From positions 248,001 to 312,000 of the forward strand of contig NZ_RBZP01000002.1 in NCBI RefSeq assembly GCF_003628505.1: a stretch of DNA of 64,000 nt. The letters run 5' to 3'. Shown in pieces: positions 49,603 to 57,671 of this stretch. The first letter of the stretch is position 1. Each line of letters starts with the position of its first letter. This stretch comes from Oceanobacillus halophilus. GTDB taxonomy: Bacteria > Bacillota > Bacilli > Bacillales > Amphibacillaceae. The notes under the pieces were generated by a model. It ran no database searches. It saw only the letters and a list, made by a program, of their open reading frames with translations, and was not told where the DNA came from. Both the position numbers and the translations under genes were made by a program.

Positions 49603-49703
49603 TTCATAATATTTTTGAGGTTATAGCTCATGAAATCACGAATAAGACAGTAATGATTCTTAAAAACAGCATATTCTAGATTATACAAGTAGAGCAGGCA
49701 ACA

Positions 49704-49885
49704 TAGCGGAGGAAATGCACGGAGACTCCTTGAAAAAAGAAGACCACTTTTTTCTGCGTGCGATGTTTCGCTGCCGAAGCGTTCCTTATCCTGCGGGAAG
49801 AAAAGCCTAGGTGAGACTACGGAGAGCGATAGCTCGGAGTAGGCTCAGCAGCGCCCGCGGAAAGCGTAGTGTATTTCCGTAGCGG
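49704..49885 (+). repeat. Dispersed repeat element, copy B4 (direct member of pair 4)
   Basis: TAGCGGAGGAAATGCACGG to GTGTATTTCCGTAGCGG. The right half differs from B1 in AGAGCGATAGCTCGGAGTAGG and is shared with the solo copy at 27313. Confidence 0.85.
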
Positions 49886-49973
49886 ATATAAAGCAGTTTT
49901 TTTCATTAAATAAGGAGTTTGTATCAACTACGACGTTTAAAAAGCAAAAAGGATACAAACGAACCTTTCTATA

Positions 49974-50795
49974 TTAAAAATCATCCGGATTTGGACCGCT
50001 TCTGTCATCCATATTTAAATCATTGATTTGCTGCATTTCCTCATCTGTTAAAGCAAAATCAAAGATATCCGCATTTTCTACTATTCGTTCTTCTTTCACT
50101 GATTTTGGAATGGTGATGACATTATTTTGCACATCCCAGCGTAAAATTATTTGTGCTGGAGTTTTGCCATATTTTTCAGCAAGTTGCACAAGTAATGGCA
50201 CATCTAATAATCTTCCTTTTTTCAGTGGCGACCATGCTTCTAACTGAATATCTTCTTTTTCACAAAACTCTTTTACTTCCAACTGTGTTAGATGCGGATG
50301 ATACTCGACCTGGTTAATGACTGGTTTCACTTTTGCATCCTTTAATAAATCTTCCAAATGATACGCTTGGAAATTGCTGACTCCAATCGCCCGGACTTTT
50401 CCATCCGTATACAATTTTTCCAATGCTCGCCACGTATCTTTATATTTCCCAGACACTGGCCAATGAACAAGATATAAGTCCAGATAATCTAAATCCAGTT
50501 TTTGTAAACTTTCATCAAAGGCTTTTAATGTATTTTCATAGCCTTGCTGTTCATTCCATACCTTAGAGGTGACAAAAATTTCTTCTCTCGGAATACCTGA
50601 CTCTTTGATTGCTTTCCCTACTCCTTCTTCATTTTGATAGTAAGAAGCCGTATCAATATGTCTGTAACCGTGTTGAAGAGCTGTTTTTACCGAATGGACC
50701 GTTTCCTCCATTGAAGCTTTATAAACACCGAGTCCGAAACCAGGCATTTTCACTCCATTGTTAAGTGTGACAGTATCTTGTAGGTTTGTTATCAT
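49974..50795 (-). CDS. Aldo/keto reductase
   Basis: A 273-residue NADPH-dependent reductase of the YvgN/YtbE (AKR5) type. The catalytic tetrad is in place: Asp 48, Tyr 53 (RHIDTASYY), Lys 78 (TSKVW) and His 111 (YLVHWP). The C-terminal IPKSVKEERI binds the cofactor phosphate. ATG behind GGAGG. YvgN reduces glyoxal and methylglyoxal in B. subtilis; the same job is likely but not certain. Monocistronic. Confidence 0.92.
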   Translation of the reverse strand: MITNLQDTVTLNNGVKMPGFGLGVYKASMEETVHSVKTALQHGYRHIDTASYYQNEEGVGKAIKESGIPREEIFVTSKVWNEQQGYENTLKAFDESLQKLDLDYLDLYLVHWPVSGKYKDTWRALEKLYTDGKVRAIGVSNFQAYHLEDLLKDAKVKPVINQVEYHPHLTQLEVKEFCEKEDIQLEAWSPLKKGRLLDVPLLVQLAEKYGKTPAQIILRWDVQNNVITIPKSVKEERIVENADIFDFALTDEEMQQINDLNMDDRSGPNPDDF

Positions 50796-50890
50796 TCTGA
50801 AGCCTCCATTTCTAAATGAAAATCTATCCTAATTTTACCATACAAACGTTTATACCTTCACATAAAGGAACTTTTTAGACCAAATTCACC

Positions 50891-50919
50891 CCAGCTATCT
50901 CCTTCCAAAAGATAGCTGG
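50891..50919 (-). other. Perfect hairpin after the ABC-2 permease gene, no T tract
   Basis: CCAGCTATC pairs perfectly with GATAGCTGG around an 11-nt loop, 9 bp after the stop at 50928. It may protect the transcript 3' end or act as a weak terminator. Confidence 0.5.
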
Positions 50920-50927
50920 ATGTACAA

Positions 50928-51980
50928 TTAATTCGACCGTATTTCCTGACGCATAAAAATAACATAAGCAATCGCAAAACAAATCAAAGTTGCAGCAATT
51001 AATCCGGTGAGCTGTGGCCAAATAAGTAGTAAACTTTGGCTAAGTGGTAATGGACCAGCAACTGCTCCAGATGCTTGCTCCATGGTTAATGGGCCAAGGC
51101 TGCGAACGGATGGCGATAAAAGAATGGTCGTTGACTCATTAAATAAGTAGTTCGGTGAAATCCGCATTAAATTCAGTACCGTCCCCTGACGACTGACAAC
51201 ATCTTCCATGCTGGTCAGTTGAGCTGGATTCATGATAGAACGTGATAACAGTTGAACAATCATCGAATAAAAGATATTGAAAAAGATCCATACCGCAATA
51301 CTGGATAAGGCGGAAGTTGCGGAATTTTTAAAGACCGTCGAAAATAAGATTCCTAAGTTCAGCCAAAAAGCAATGTAAACAATACACAGAATAAGAAAAC
51401 TAAAGATACGCAAAAATTCTTCTAAGGTTGGCGGAATGCCCAAAATCAAGATTCCCAGAGCCATGACAATAAATCCAAGGGAGAAGAACAAAACAATGTT
51501 CAATAATAATGCAGCAACAAATTTTGCATTCAACACATAATCCCTAGGAATTGGCTGAGACATGAGCCTGCTTAGTGTTCCTCGGTTACGCTCCGAGTTT
51601 ATCGCATCAAACCCTAATGCAATTCCAAACAATGGGCCGAGAAATCCAACAAACGTAATAAATGAAGGAAGGGTCCCATCTGATATGGTAAATAACTGCA
51701 AGAATAAATAAGAATCGTTACCAAATTCTTCAGCAGCTCCACTATCCATGGTGCTCGTTATGGCTGTCACCGCCGTATATAAAGAGCCAAAGCACGCCAA
51801 TAAAATAATCGTTAATAAAATAGTAATTCGCCAGCTTCTGATAGAATCCGTGAATTCTTTGCGTACAATCGCCATAAAAGCCTGGCGATTATCATTTTGC
51901 GCGCTTTCTTTCCTATTTTCATCCATAAATTTCCCGAGACCATTAAATCTTAGTTTTTCTTTTACATTCGCCATGTTCAT
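50928..51980 (-). CDS. ABC-2 type transporter permease
   Basis: A 350-residue membrane protein with a cytoplasmic N-terminus (about 1-50), a first helix at 55-75, an extracellular loop, and five more helices. The segment ITFVGFLGPLFGIALGFDAINSERNRGTLSRLMSQPIPR is the ABC-2/NatB-like signature region. The start overlaps the ATPase stop by 4 bp. It partners the ATPase at 51977 and probably works with the NEW3-domain protein as an envelope exporter. Confidence 0.9.
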   Translation of the reverse strand: MNMANVKEKLRFNGLGKFMDENRKESAQNDNRQAFMAIVRKEFTDSIRSWRITILLTIILLACFGSLYTAVTAITSTMDSGAAEEFGNDSYLFLQLFTISDGTLPSFITFVGFLGPLFGIALGFDAINSERNRGTLSRLMSQPIPRDYVLNAKFVAALLLNIVLFFSLGFIVMALGILILGIPPTLEEFLRIFSFLILCIVYIAFWLNLGILFSTVFKNSATSALSSIAVWIFFNIFYSMIVQLLSRSIMNPAQLTSMEDVVSRQGTVLNLMRISPNYLFNESTTILLSPSVRSLGPLTMEQASGAVAGPLPLSQSLLLIWPQLTGLIAATLICFAIAYVIFMRQEIRSN

Positions 51981-52921
51981 GTTTGCTCACGCCCTTCAAA
52001 ATAGCGATGATATATTTCATCCAGTCCAAAGTCTTTATTACTGATTTGATATAAAGATGCACCTGAATCAATAATGGAACGACTAATAGCCGGGCTAACA
52101 TCTTCCTTGCAATAAACATCCAGACCAGATTTTGTCTTCACGGCCTCTTTTACATGAGGAATCTCCTTTATTTCTTGTATTAAGGTTTCATCTATCGGGG
52201 AGGCATTCACATGGATAACGAAGGATTGCTCTTTAAATAACTGATTGGCCAGACTTTCTATATTTCCATCAGCCAAAAGCTTTCCTTTCACGAAGATACC
52301 AACTCGGTCACAAATTTGCTGAACTTGATGCAAATGATGCGAAGATAAAAGTACCGTTATTCCCTCTTCTTCACTCAGTTTTCGAATCATTTTCAAAAGC
52401 TCCCGAACACCTTCAGGGTCAATACCTAAAGTTGGTTCATCCAGAATGACAACATCCGGATTTTTCATCAGTACATCAGCTAAGCCGAGTCGCTGTTTCA
52501 TCCCGCGAGAATATTTTCCTGTCTTCTTACTGGCGGATTCGGTTAAATTGACCTTTTCCAGTAAATAATCGGCTCTTTCTCTTGCTGTTTGTTTGGGTAT
52601 ATTATTCAATTCCGCTGTATAAAGCAGATTTTCTAGGCCAGTCATGTTTTGATAAAATCCGAGATTATCAGGCAGGTAACCAACAATCCGTTTGACTTCA
52701 ATTGGCCGCCGAATCGAATCAATACCGGAAACCCGAATTTTCCCTGACGTTGGCTCACTAAGACCCAGCATCATCAAAATAGTCGTTGTTTTTCCGGCAC
52801 CATTCGGACCCAGCAACCCGAAAATTTCCCCTTTAGGAATGGAAAGAGACAAATTATTTACGGCAAATTGGTCATCATACTGTTTACTGACGTTTTCCAG
52901 CTCAATAATTGGAGTGGCCAC
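51977..52921 (-). CDS. ABC transporter ATP-binding protein (exporter type)
   Basis: A 314-residue ATPase: Walker A GPNGAGKTTT at about 38-47, signature YSRGMKQRLGLA at about 137, Walker B VVILDEPTLGIDPEG at about 158, and a C-terminal extension of about 90 residues as in DrrA/NatA-like ATPases. GTG start at 52921 behind GGAGGAG. It begins 2 bp after the NEW3-protein gene stop. Confidence 0.92.
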   Translation of the reverse strand: MATPIIELENVSKQYDDQFAVNNLSLSIPKGEIFGLLGPNGAGKTTTILMMLGLSEPTSGKIRVSGIDSIRRPIEVKRIVGYLPDNLGFYQNMTGLENLLYTAELNNIPKQTARERADYLLEKVNLTESASKKTGKYSRGMKQRLGLADVLMKNPDVVILDEPTLGIDPEGVRELLKMIRKLSEEEGITVLLSSHHLHQVQQICDRVGIFVKGKLLADGNIESLANQLFKEQSFVIHVNASPIDETLIQEIKEIPHVKEAVKTKSGLDVYCKEDVSPAISRSIIDSGASLYQISNKDFGLDEIYHRYFEGREQT

Positions 52922-52923
52922 CT

Positions 52924-54075
52924 TTATCTCCTCCCATATTTTCTAATAATGTAATACAATCCAAAAGCGACTCCTAAAATGATGACAATGCCAATAATTC
53001 CCCATAATGTTGATGTTTCAACCGATACTCTAAAATCGGTATCTGCTGACGTTTCTTCAGCAGAAGCGGTAAAAGTAGTGACATAATCCCCAGCAATCGC
53101 TTCATCCGATGCAGTTAATGTTGCTTTTACGGTTGCTGATTCGCCTGGCGCAATTTCTGGAATCGTGCTTGTATCAAATTCAGATTCCCAATCCGTTGGT
53201 GTAGAAGCAGAAAGCTCTACTTCAGTTAGCGGAGCAGTTCCTGTATTTTCTATTACTAAATCAATGACTTTATCTCCGCCAGATGTGATATCGGTATTCA
53301 AATTACCTTTTGGTGTTGTTACATTAATCCCATAAGACCCTGTAATAACGGCCTCTAAGGTTGTTTCAGCAGATGTACCGCTTCCTGCCGCAGCAACCCC
53401 AATTTCATAGGTGTCGGCACTAGCATTTTCTGGAGGTGTCACGTCGACCGTTACATCTTTTTCGCTATTGGGTTCTACCGTCACAGAAGTAACCTTGTCA
53501 CTTCCAGATTTAAAGGCCACACCCCAACCTTCAGGTGCATTCCCAGTCAGTGCATAGTTCTGTTCCTCTGCTGTACGGTTTCTTAATGTGGCAGAAAAGG
53601 AGAAAGAAGAATCTGTTGATCCCTGTAAATTCGGCTGATCGACATTAAACTCCGTTGCAAACGTTCCTTCTTCTGTCAGTTTTACAAGAAAAGGTAACTC
53701 CGATGTACTGCCACCTTGATCCGTTGCAACTAAACGAAATTCATAATCCGCCTGCTCAATTTCTAATGGCACGGTAACTTCCAATGTAATTTGTTCTTCA
53801 CTGCCTTCCCGAACAGAAAGCTGTTCGATGGCGCTTCCATTTGCTGTAATTTTATGAGACCAGCCTTCTGGTAAACCTTCGACATCAAACGTTATATTTT
53901 GGATAGATGATTCATTATTGATCACATCAATCGTGTAATCAATCGTTTCCCCAGGTGTTGCCGAAAGCCCCGTGTAAGGCGTATACAAGGTCACCTGCGC
54001 AAAAGCCGTATTCCCTCCTATCAGTAAGCTTATCGTCACAATAAGCGTCAAAGTAGTTAGTAGTTTCTTAAACAT
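52924..54075 (-). CDS. NEW3-domain cell-surface protein
   Basis: A 383-residue protein with a signal peptide (cleavage near AFAQ, residue 27), several beta-sandwich NEW3 (NPCBM-associated) repeats, and a C-terminal membrane helix (about 354-377) with a basic end. Repeats show the pattern TPGETIDYTIDVINN, SSFSFSATLRNRT and GGDKVIDLVIENTGTAPL. The ATG at 54075 is 8 bp after GAGAGGA; an ATG at 54084 is too close. It is encoded first in the NEW3/ATPase/permease operon, so it may be an outside docking part of the exporter. Confidence 0.9.
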   Translation of the reverse strand: MFKKLLTTLTLIVTISLLIGGNTAFAQVTLYTPYTGLSATPGETIDYTIDVINNESSIQNITFDVEGLPEGWSHKITANGSAIEQLSVREGSEEQITLEVTVPLEIEQADYEFRLVATDQGGSTSELPFLVKLTEEGTFATEFNVDQPNLQGSTDSSFSFSATLRNRTAEEQNYALTGNAPEGWGVAFKSGSDKVTSVTVEPNSEKDVTVDVTPPENASADTYEIGVAAAGSGTSAETTLEAVITGSYGINVTTPKGNLNTDITSGGDKVIDLVIENTGTAPLTEVELSASTPTDWESEFDTSTIPEIAPGESATVKATLTASDEAIAGDYVTTFTASAEETSADTDFRVSVETSTLWGIIGIVIILGVAFGLYYIIRKYGRR

Positions 54076-54170
54076 TCCAATCATCCTCTCTCGTATATTT
54101 TCATAATGGATACGGTGGAGAATTGGATTTGGATTTGTTTTTTTGAAAAAAATTTTTTATTATTTTTGTA

Positions 54171-54196
54171 GAAACCTAATGCGGAATTAAAACGTC
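54171..54196 (+). promoter_or_regulatory. ECF-type promoter of the sigma/anti-sigma operon
   Basis: GAAAC (54171-54175), a 17-bp spacer, then CGTC (54193-54196), the pattern of Bacillus ECF sigma promoters (sigma-M/X/W class). It is 41 bp before the start, as expected for autoregulation. Confidence 0.65.
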
Positions 54197-54236
54197 TATT
54201 TAAAATAGATAGAAATATGTAAAGGGGGCGATTATT

Positions 54237-54821
54237 GTGGATGATAACCAGGAAAGCGTAGAACTGTTAAAACAAATTAGCCGTGGCTCACGTGATGCAT
54301 TCGATCCTTTCTATGAAAAATACAGTGCTTTTATTTTCAATATTGCTTATCAGGTCACTGGAAATAGGATAGAAGCGGAAGATGTGTGCCATGATGTATT
54401 TTTAGAAGTCTTTCAAAAATCATCTCAATACCAACCAGACAAAGGAAGTGTCAGAGCATGGCTGGCAGTCAAAACAAAAAGCCGATCGATTGATCGCTTA
54501 CGGAAGAAAAAACCTCTATTAATTGAAAAGCTAGAAAAACTATCTCTTCAGGAAGTGCAAGGAGTAGATTTGCAGTTTTTGAAGGAAATTGAAAATCATC
54601 TCATTCATGACGCGCTTGTACATCTACCAAAACCACAACGCGAAGCCATCTACAGATCCTATTTCGCAGGTGAGACTCATAAAGAAATTGCGGAAATAAT
54701 GAAAAAGCCATTAGGTTCGGTAAAATCCCTCATTCGGTACGGACTGCGTAATCTAAGGAAGCAAAAATCCATATTTAATTGGACCGAATCTAGTGGAGGT
54801 GGAAATAGACATGAGTTATAA
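54237..54821 (+). CDS. ECF-type RNA polymerase sigma factor
   Basis: A 194-residue sigma-70 family factor with only regions 2 and 4. Region 2 is at about 20-95 (IEAEDVCHDVFLEVFQ; RSIDRLRKKK), and region 4 at about 125-185 (LPKPQREAIYRSYFAGETHKEIAEIMKKPLGSVKSLIRYGL). GTG start behind AAAGGGGG. The anti-sigma gene overlaps its end by 11 bp, and the product should be held inactive by that protein. Confidence 0.94.
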   Translation: MDDNQESVELLKQISRGSRDAFDPFYEKYSAFIFNIAYQVTGNRIEAEDVCHDVFLEVFQKSSQYQPDKGSVRAWLAVKTKSRSIDRLRKKKPLLIEKLEKLSLQEVQGVDLQFLKEIENHLIHDALVHLPKPQREAIYRSYFAGETHKEIAEIMKKPLGSVKSLIRYGLRNLRKQKSIFNWTESSGGGNRHEL

Positions 54822-55527
54822 CAAGCACGTACCAGAAGAATGGATGATTGAGTTAGCGTTAGGAAATATTTCTAATGAAAAGCGTGATGATGTATTACAG
54901 CATATAAATAGATGTGAAGCTTGTCGAACAGAATTTGAAAGTTGGAAGCAAATTTTTTCCAAACAACCAAGCGAACAACCTACTGATTCTGTTAAAGAAA
55001 AAGTCTGGAAGGATTTTCAAGAGACGAAGCAACCTGTGAAACGAAAGAGAAAGAGCCTAGTGATAACTTTTGCAATAAGCAGTGCTGCAGCTATCTTCTT
55101 TCTCGCAATGGGCTTGATTTTTTATAACCCAGCAACAAACCACTCCTATCAGATTGCACATAATGAAAATATTGAAGAAGATATATTGAACCAATCGCAG
55201 ACAAAACAAGTCGCAGTTATTCCGGTTGCAGACTTTATGGATGTTTCTGGTAACTTATGGATCAATGATTCTACGCATGAAATGTTGCTGGAAGTAGACG
55301 GTTTAAATCATCTACCTGACCATGATTATCAATTATGGATTGTATATAAGGATGACGAAATGGATGGAGAACTTCTTTCGATTCAGGACGGCGCATCACG
55401 TGTATTCTTTAAAGGAAAAGATGTGGAGCAACTGAAATTGCTTAAAGCTAGTGTAGAACCACTTGGCGGAAGTGTGGTACCTACTGGGCCGGAGACGTTT
55501 GTTGTGCCGGTGGGGTATGAGGATTGA
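54811..55527 (+). CDS. Membrane-anchored anti-sigma factor (zinc-finger / RskA-like)
   Basis: A 238-residue protein. The ATG at 54811 follows GGAGGTGG. The N-terminal anti-sigma domain has the zinc-binding HxxxCxxC (HINRCEAC, about 27-34). A membrane helix lies at about 80-105, and an RskA-type outer domain (about 145-238) reads MLLEVDGLNHLPDHDYQLWIVY and LGGSVVPTGPETFV. It would bind the adjacent sigma factor and release it on an envelope signal. Its signal is unknown. Confidence 0.9.
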   Translation: MSYNKHVPEEWMIELALGNISNEKRDDVLQHINRCEACRTEFESWKQIFSKQPSEQPTDSVKEKVWKDFQETKQPVKRKRKSLVITFAISSAAAIFFLAMGLIFYNPATNHSYQIAHNENIEEDILNQSQTKQVAVIPVADFMDVSGNLWINDSTHEMLLEVDGLNHLPDHDYQLWIVYKDDEMDGELLSIQDGASRVFFKGKDVEQLKLLKASVEPLGGSVVPTGPETFVVPVGYED

Positions 55528-55528
55528 A

Positions 55529-55563
55529 TATAAGGGGAAGAAAATTATCTTCCCCTTATTTGT
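55529..55563 (+). terminator. Terminator of the sigma/anti-sigma operon
   Basis: ATAAGGGGAAGA pairs with TCTTCCCCTTAT, followed by TTG and a broken T run. Confidence 0.8.
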
Positions 55564-55593
55564 GGATATAGTATTTTCCTTATTTGTGGATAT
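55554..55593. repeat. Short direct repeat after the sigma operon
   Basis: CCTTATTTGTGGATAT occurs at 55554-55569 and again at 55578-55593. The first copy contains the right arm of the terminator. The rest of the gap to 55810 is AT-rich with nothing I can name. Confidence 0.7.
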
Positions 55594-55809
55594 TTTCGTG
55601 CAAATTATACGCAATATCTAACTTCCAAGTCACTGAAAGTTAGGTAAAACACAAAATTTGTAATGAGGATTTGTCCTAACTATTGAGAGAAAAACAAGTT
55701 GCAGATTATCTAAAATATGGGGACTAAAAGAGAAAATAAAACTTGTTGATTTGTTACATAAAAAATGTACCATGAAAACTTATTTTAACCATTACTGATT
55801 TTTTAATAC

Positions 55810-56337
55810 TCATTCCATAGCTTTAATTTCTGCTTCTTGTTGGATGGAGCGGGTTGAGAGAAGATCAATAGAGTCTTGCTGTTTCTGAATTGTGTTAAGA
55901 ATCTTTTCATTAGAATTATCTATGTGTTTTTCAACATTTTTGAAATAAGGAGCAAAACCTTCTATCAATGATGTTTTTAGATTGTCTACCTTTATATCAA
56001 CAGAATTGACTTTTCCTTCTAATCTTTCTTGTCTTACATCTATGGAACTTACTTTTGATTCTAATCTTACTTGTCTTTCGTCTATGGAACTTACTTTTGA
56101 TTCTAATCTTTCTTGTCTTTCATCTATAGAACTTACTTTTGATTCTAATCTTTCTTGTCTTTCATCTATGGAACTTACTTTTGATTCTAATCTTTCTTGT
56201 CTTTCATCTATGGAATCGACTTTTCCCCCCATTCGATCTTGACCTATTTCTAGGTGCCCGACTCTAGTTTCTAACCTCTCTTGACCTTCCCTTATACCTT
56301 TCAATTCATTTAATATTTGATCTAGTACTTTTTCCAA
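55810..56337 (-). CDS. Coiled-coil protein with five 14-residue repeats
   Basis: A 175-residue soluble protein with a TTG start at 56337 behind GGAGGT. Residues 43-112 are five near-identical 14-residue units of the form IDERQERLESKVSS, two heptads each, so it is a long parallel coiled coil with I/V/L at the a and d positions. The C-terminal third (TSLIEGFAPYFKNVEKHIDNSNEKIL) may be a separate helix. Function unknown. No partner gene; a terminator-like hairpin lies upstream. It resembles other Bacillaceae 'IDxRQxxLE' proteins of unknown role. Confidence 0.8.
   Translation of the reverse strand: MEKVLDQILNELKGIREGQERLETRVGHLEIGQDRMGGKVDSIDERQERLESKVSSIDERQERLESKVSSIDERQERLESKVSSIDERQVRLESKVSSIDVRQERLEGKVNSVDIKVDNLKTSLIEGFAPYFKNVEKHIDNSNEKILNTIQKQQDSIDLLSTRSIQQEAEIKAME
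56002..56211. repeat. Five tandem 42-bp repeats within the coiled-coil gene
   Basis: Units differ at only a few bases (for example ATCTATGGA against ATCTATAGA). The unit is a multiple of three and of seven codons, so slippage would keep both frame and heptad register. Confidence 0.9.
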
Positions 56338-56409
56338 CTCGAAACCTCCAATCTTTTTCTATTATACCAGTTATTCATTCATATTTGGGAAAAATATATT
56401 CCTTAGTAT

Positions 56410-56447
56410 TTTAAAACAGTTGAATCACAAAGATTAAATGATTCAAC
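56410..56447 (-). terminator. Terminator of the acyl-CoA dehydrogenase operon
   Basis: On the minus strand AGTTGAATCA pairs with TGATTCAACT and is followed by GTTTT, 45 bp after the stop. Confidence 0.75.
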
Positions 56448-56492
56448 TATTTAGATTATATTAAAGTCAAAAAAGGTTGACTATAGAAGTAG

Positions 56493-57638
56493 TCACAACT
56501 CCATATTCTTAGCAATAATTCCCTTCATAATCTCATTCGTACCAGCATAAATCGAGGTGACGGCAGCATCCCGATACCTTCTAGCAATCTCATATTCTTC
56601 CATATAACCGTAGCCACCATGGAGCTGTAAACACTCTACTGCTACCTTTTGCTGTAAATCCGTTGTCCACCATTTTGCCATGGATACTTCACTTACGATA
56701 TCAGTCCCTGCCATATGTTCTTCCGCTAGTCTGTCTACGAAAGTTCTACCGATTTGAATTTCTGTTTTCAACTCAGCTAACTTAAACTGGGTATTTTGGA
56801 ACTTGCTAATGCTCCTGCCAAATGCTTTACGTTGTTTCACATAATCAGTAGTTATCTCCAGCATTTTTTCTGCAGCAGTCATTGATTGGATTGCAACTAC
56901 TAACCGCTCTTGCTGCAGTTTATCCATCAAATAATAAAAACCTTTTCCTGCTTCCCCTAATAAATTATTTGCAGGAACTCGTGCATCTTCAAAAATTAGT
57001 TCACTAGTATCACTCGAATGTTGGCCAGCCTTTTTTAGTTTTTTTCCTTTCGTAAATCCAGGTGTTCCTGCTTCCACGGCAATCAAACTGATGCCTCTAT
57101 GCGTAGGATTTACTTGAGGATCGGTTTTACAAACAACAATGACCAAATCAGCAGAGCTACCATTTGTTATAAACGTTTTTTCTCCATTTAGGACATACTC
57201 ATTTCCGTCTTTTATTGCTGTTGTTTTAATATTGGCTAAATCAGAACCAGCTCCAGGCTCTGTCATGGCAATAGCGGAGATCATTTCACCAGTTACAGCT
57301 TTCGGAAGCCAACGTTCTTTCTGCTCCTTCGTCCCAAAAGCTTCAATATAGGGAATAACGATATCATTATGCAAACCCATCCCCACTAATCCCGTTCCAA
57401 CCTTCTCTAGCTCTTCCAAAATGACAACGGAATAAGCAAAATCTGCATGAACGCCACCATATTCCTCTTTGACTTGCGGACATAAAAAACCTTGGTTTCC
57501 AGCTTTCTCCCAAAATGACCTGGGAATTTGTTTTTTCTCTTCCCATTGTTCAAAAAAAGGATATGCTTCCTTTTCCAAAAACTTTCTTAGAGAAGCACGA
57601 AATATTTCATGCTCCTCTTTTAAAAAAGGACGTCTCAT
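56493..57638 (-). CDS. Acyl-CoA dehydrogenase, long-chain/isovaleryl-type active site
   Basis: A 381-residue FAD enzyme for the first beta-oxidation step. It shows AMTEPGAGSDLANIKTTA (about 124-141), FITNGSSADLVIVV (about 156-169) and a full C-terminal helical domain. At the usual MCAD/SCAD catalytic position the motif is IYAGTNEI, so Glu is replaced by Ala 365. A Glu is instead present in LQQERLVVA (Glu 244), the place used by long-chain and isovaleryl-CoA dehydrogenases. That suggests a long or branched substrate (inference). ATG behind AAGGGG; last gene of the cluster. Confidence 0.92.
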   Translation of the reverse strand: MRRPFLKEEHEIFRASLRKFLEKEAYPFFEQWEEKKQIPRSFWEKAGNQGFLCPQVKEEYGGVHADFAYSVVILEELEKVGTGLVGMGLHNDIVIPYIEAFGTKEQKERWLPKAVTGEMISAIAMTEPGAGSDLANIKTTAIKDGNEYVLNGEKTFITNGSSADLVIVVCKTDPQVNPTHRGISLIAVEAGTPGFTKGKKLKKAGQHSSDTSELIFEDARVPANNLLGEAGKGFYYLMDKLQQERLVVAIQSMTAAEKMLEITTDYVKQRKAFGRSISKFQNTQFKLAELKTEIQIGRTFVDRLAEEHMAGTDIVSEVSMAKWWTTDLQQKVAVECLQLHGGYGYMEEYEIARRYRDAAVTSIYAGTNEIMKGIIAKNMEL

Positions 57639-57671
57639 TCTAAAGCCCCTTTCTATTAGTAAATGAACTAC

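Noticed and set aside
56002-56211. Tandem 42-bp repeats as a possible CRISPR array
   Set aside because: There are no spacers; units are contiguous and coding. No cas genes are present.
55982-56242. An 86-codon plus-strand ORF with internal repeats
   Set aside because: It is the antisense shadow of the 42-bp repeats in the coiled-coil gene; the minus-strand frame has a ribosome site and sensible heptads.
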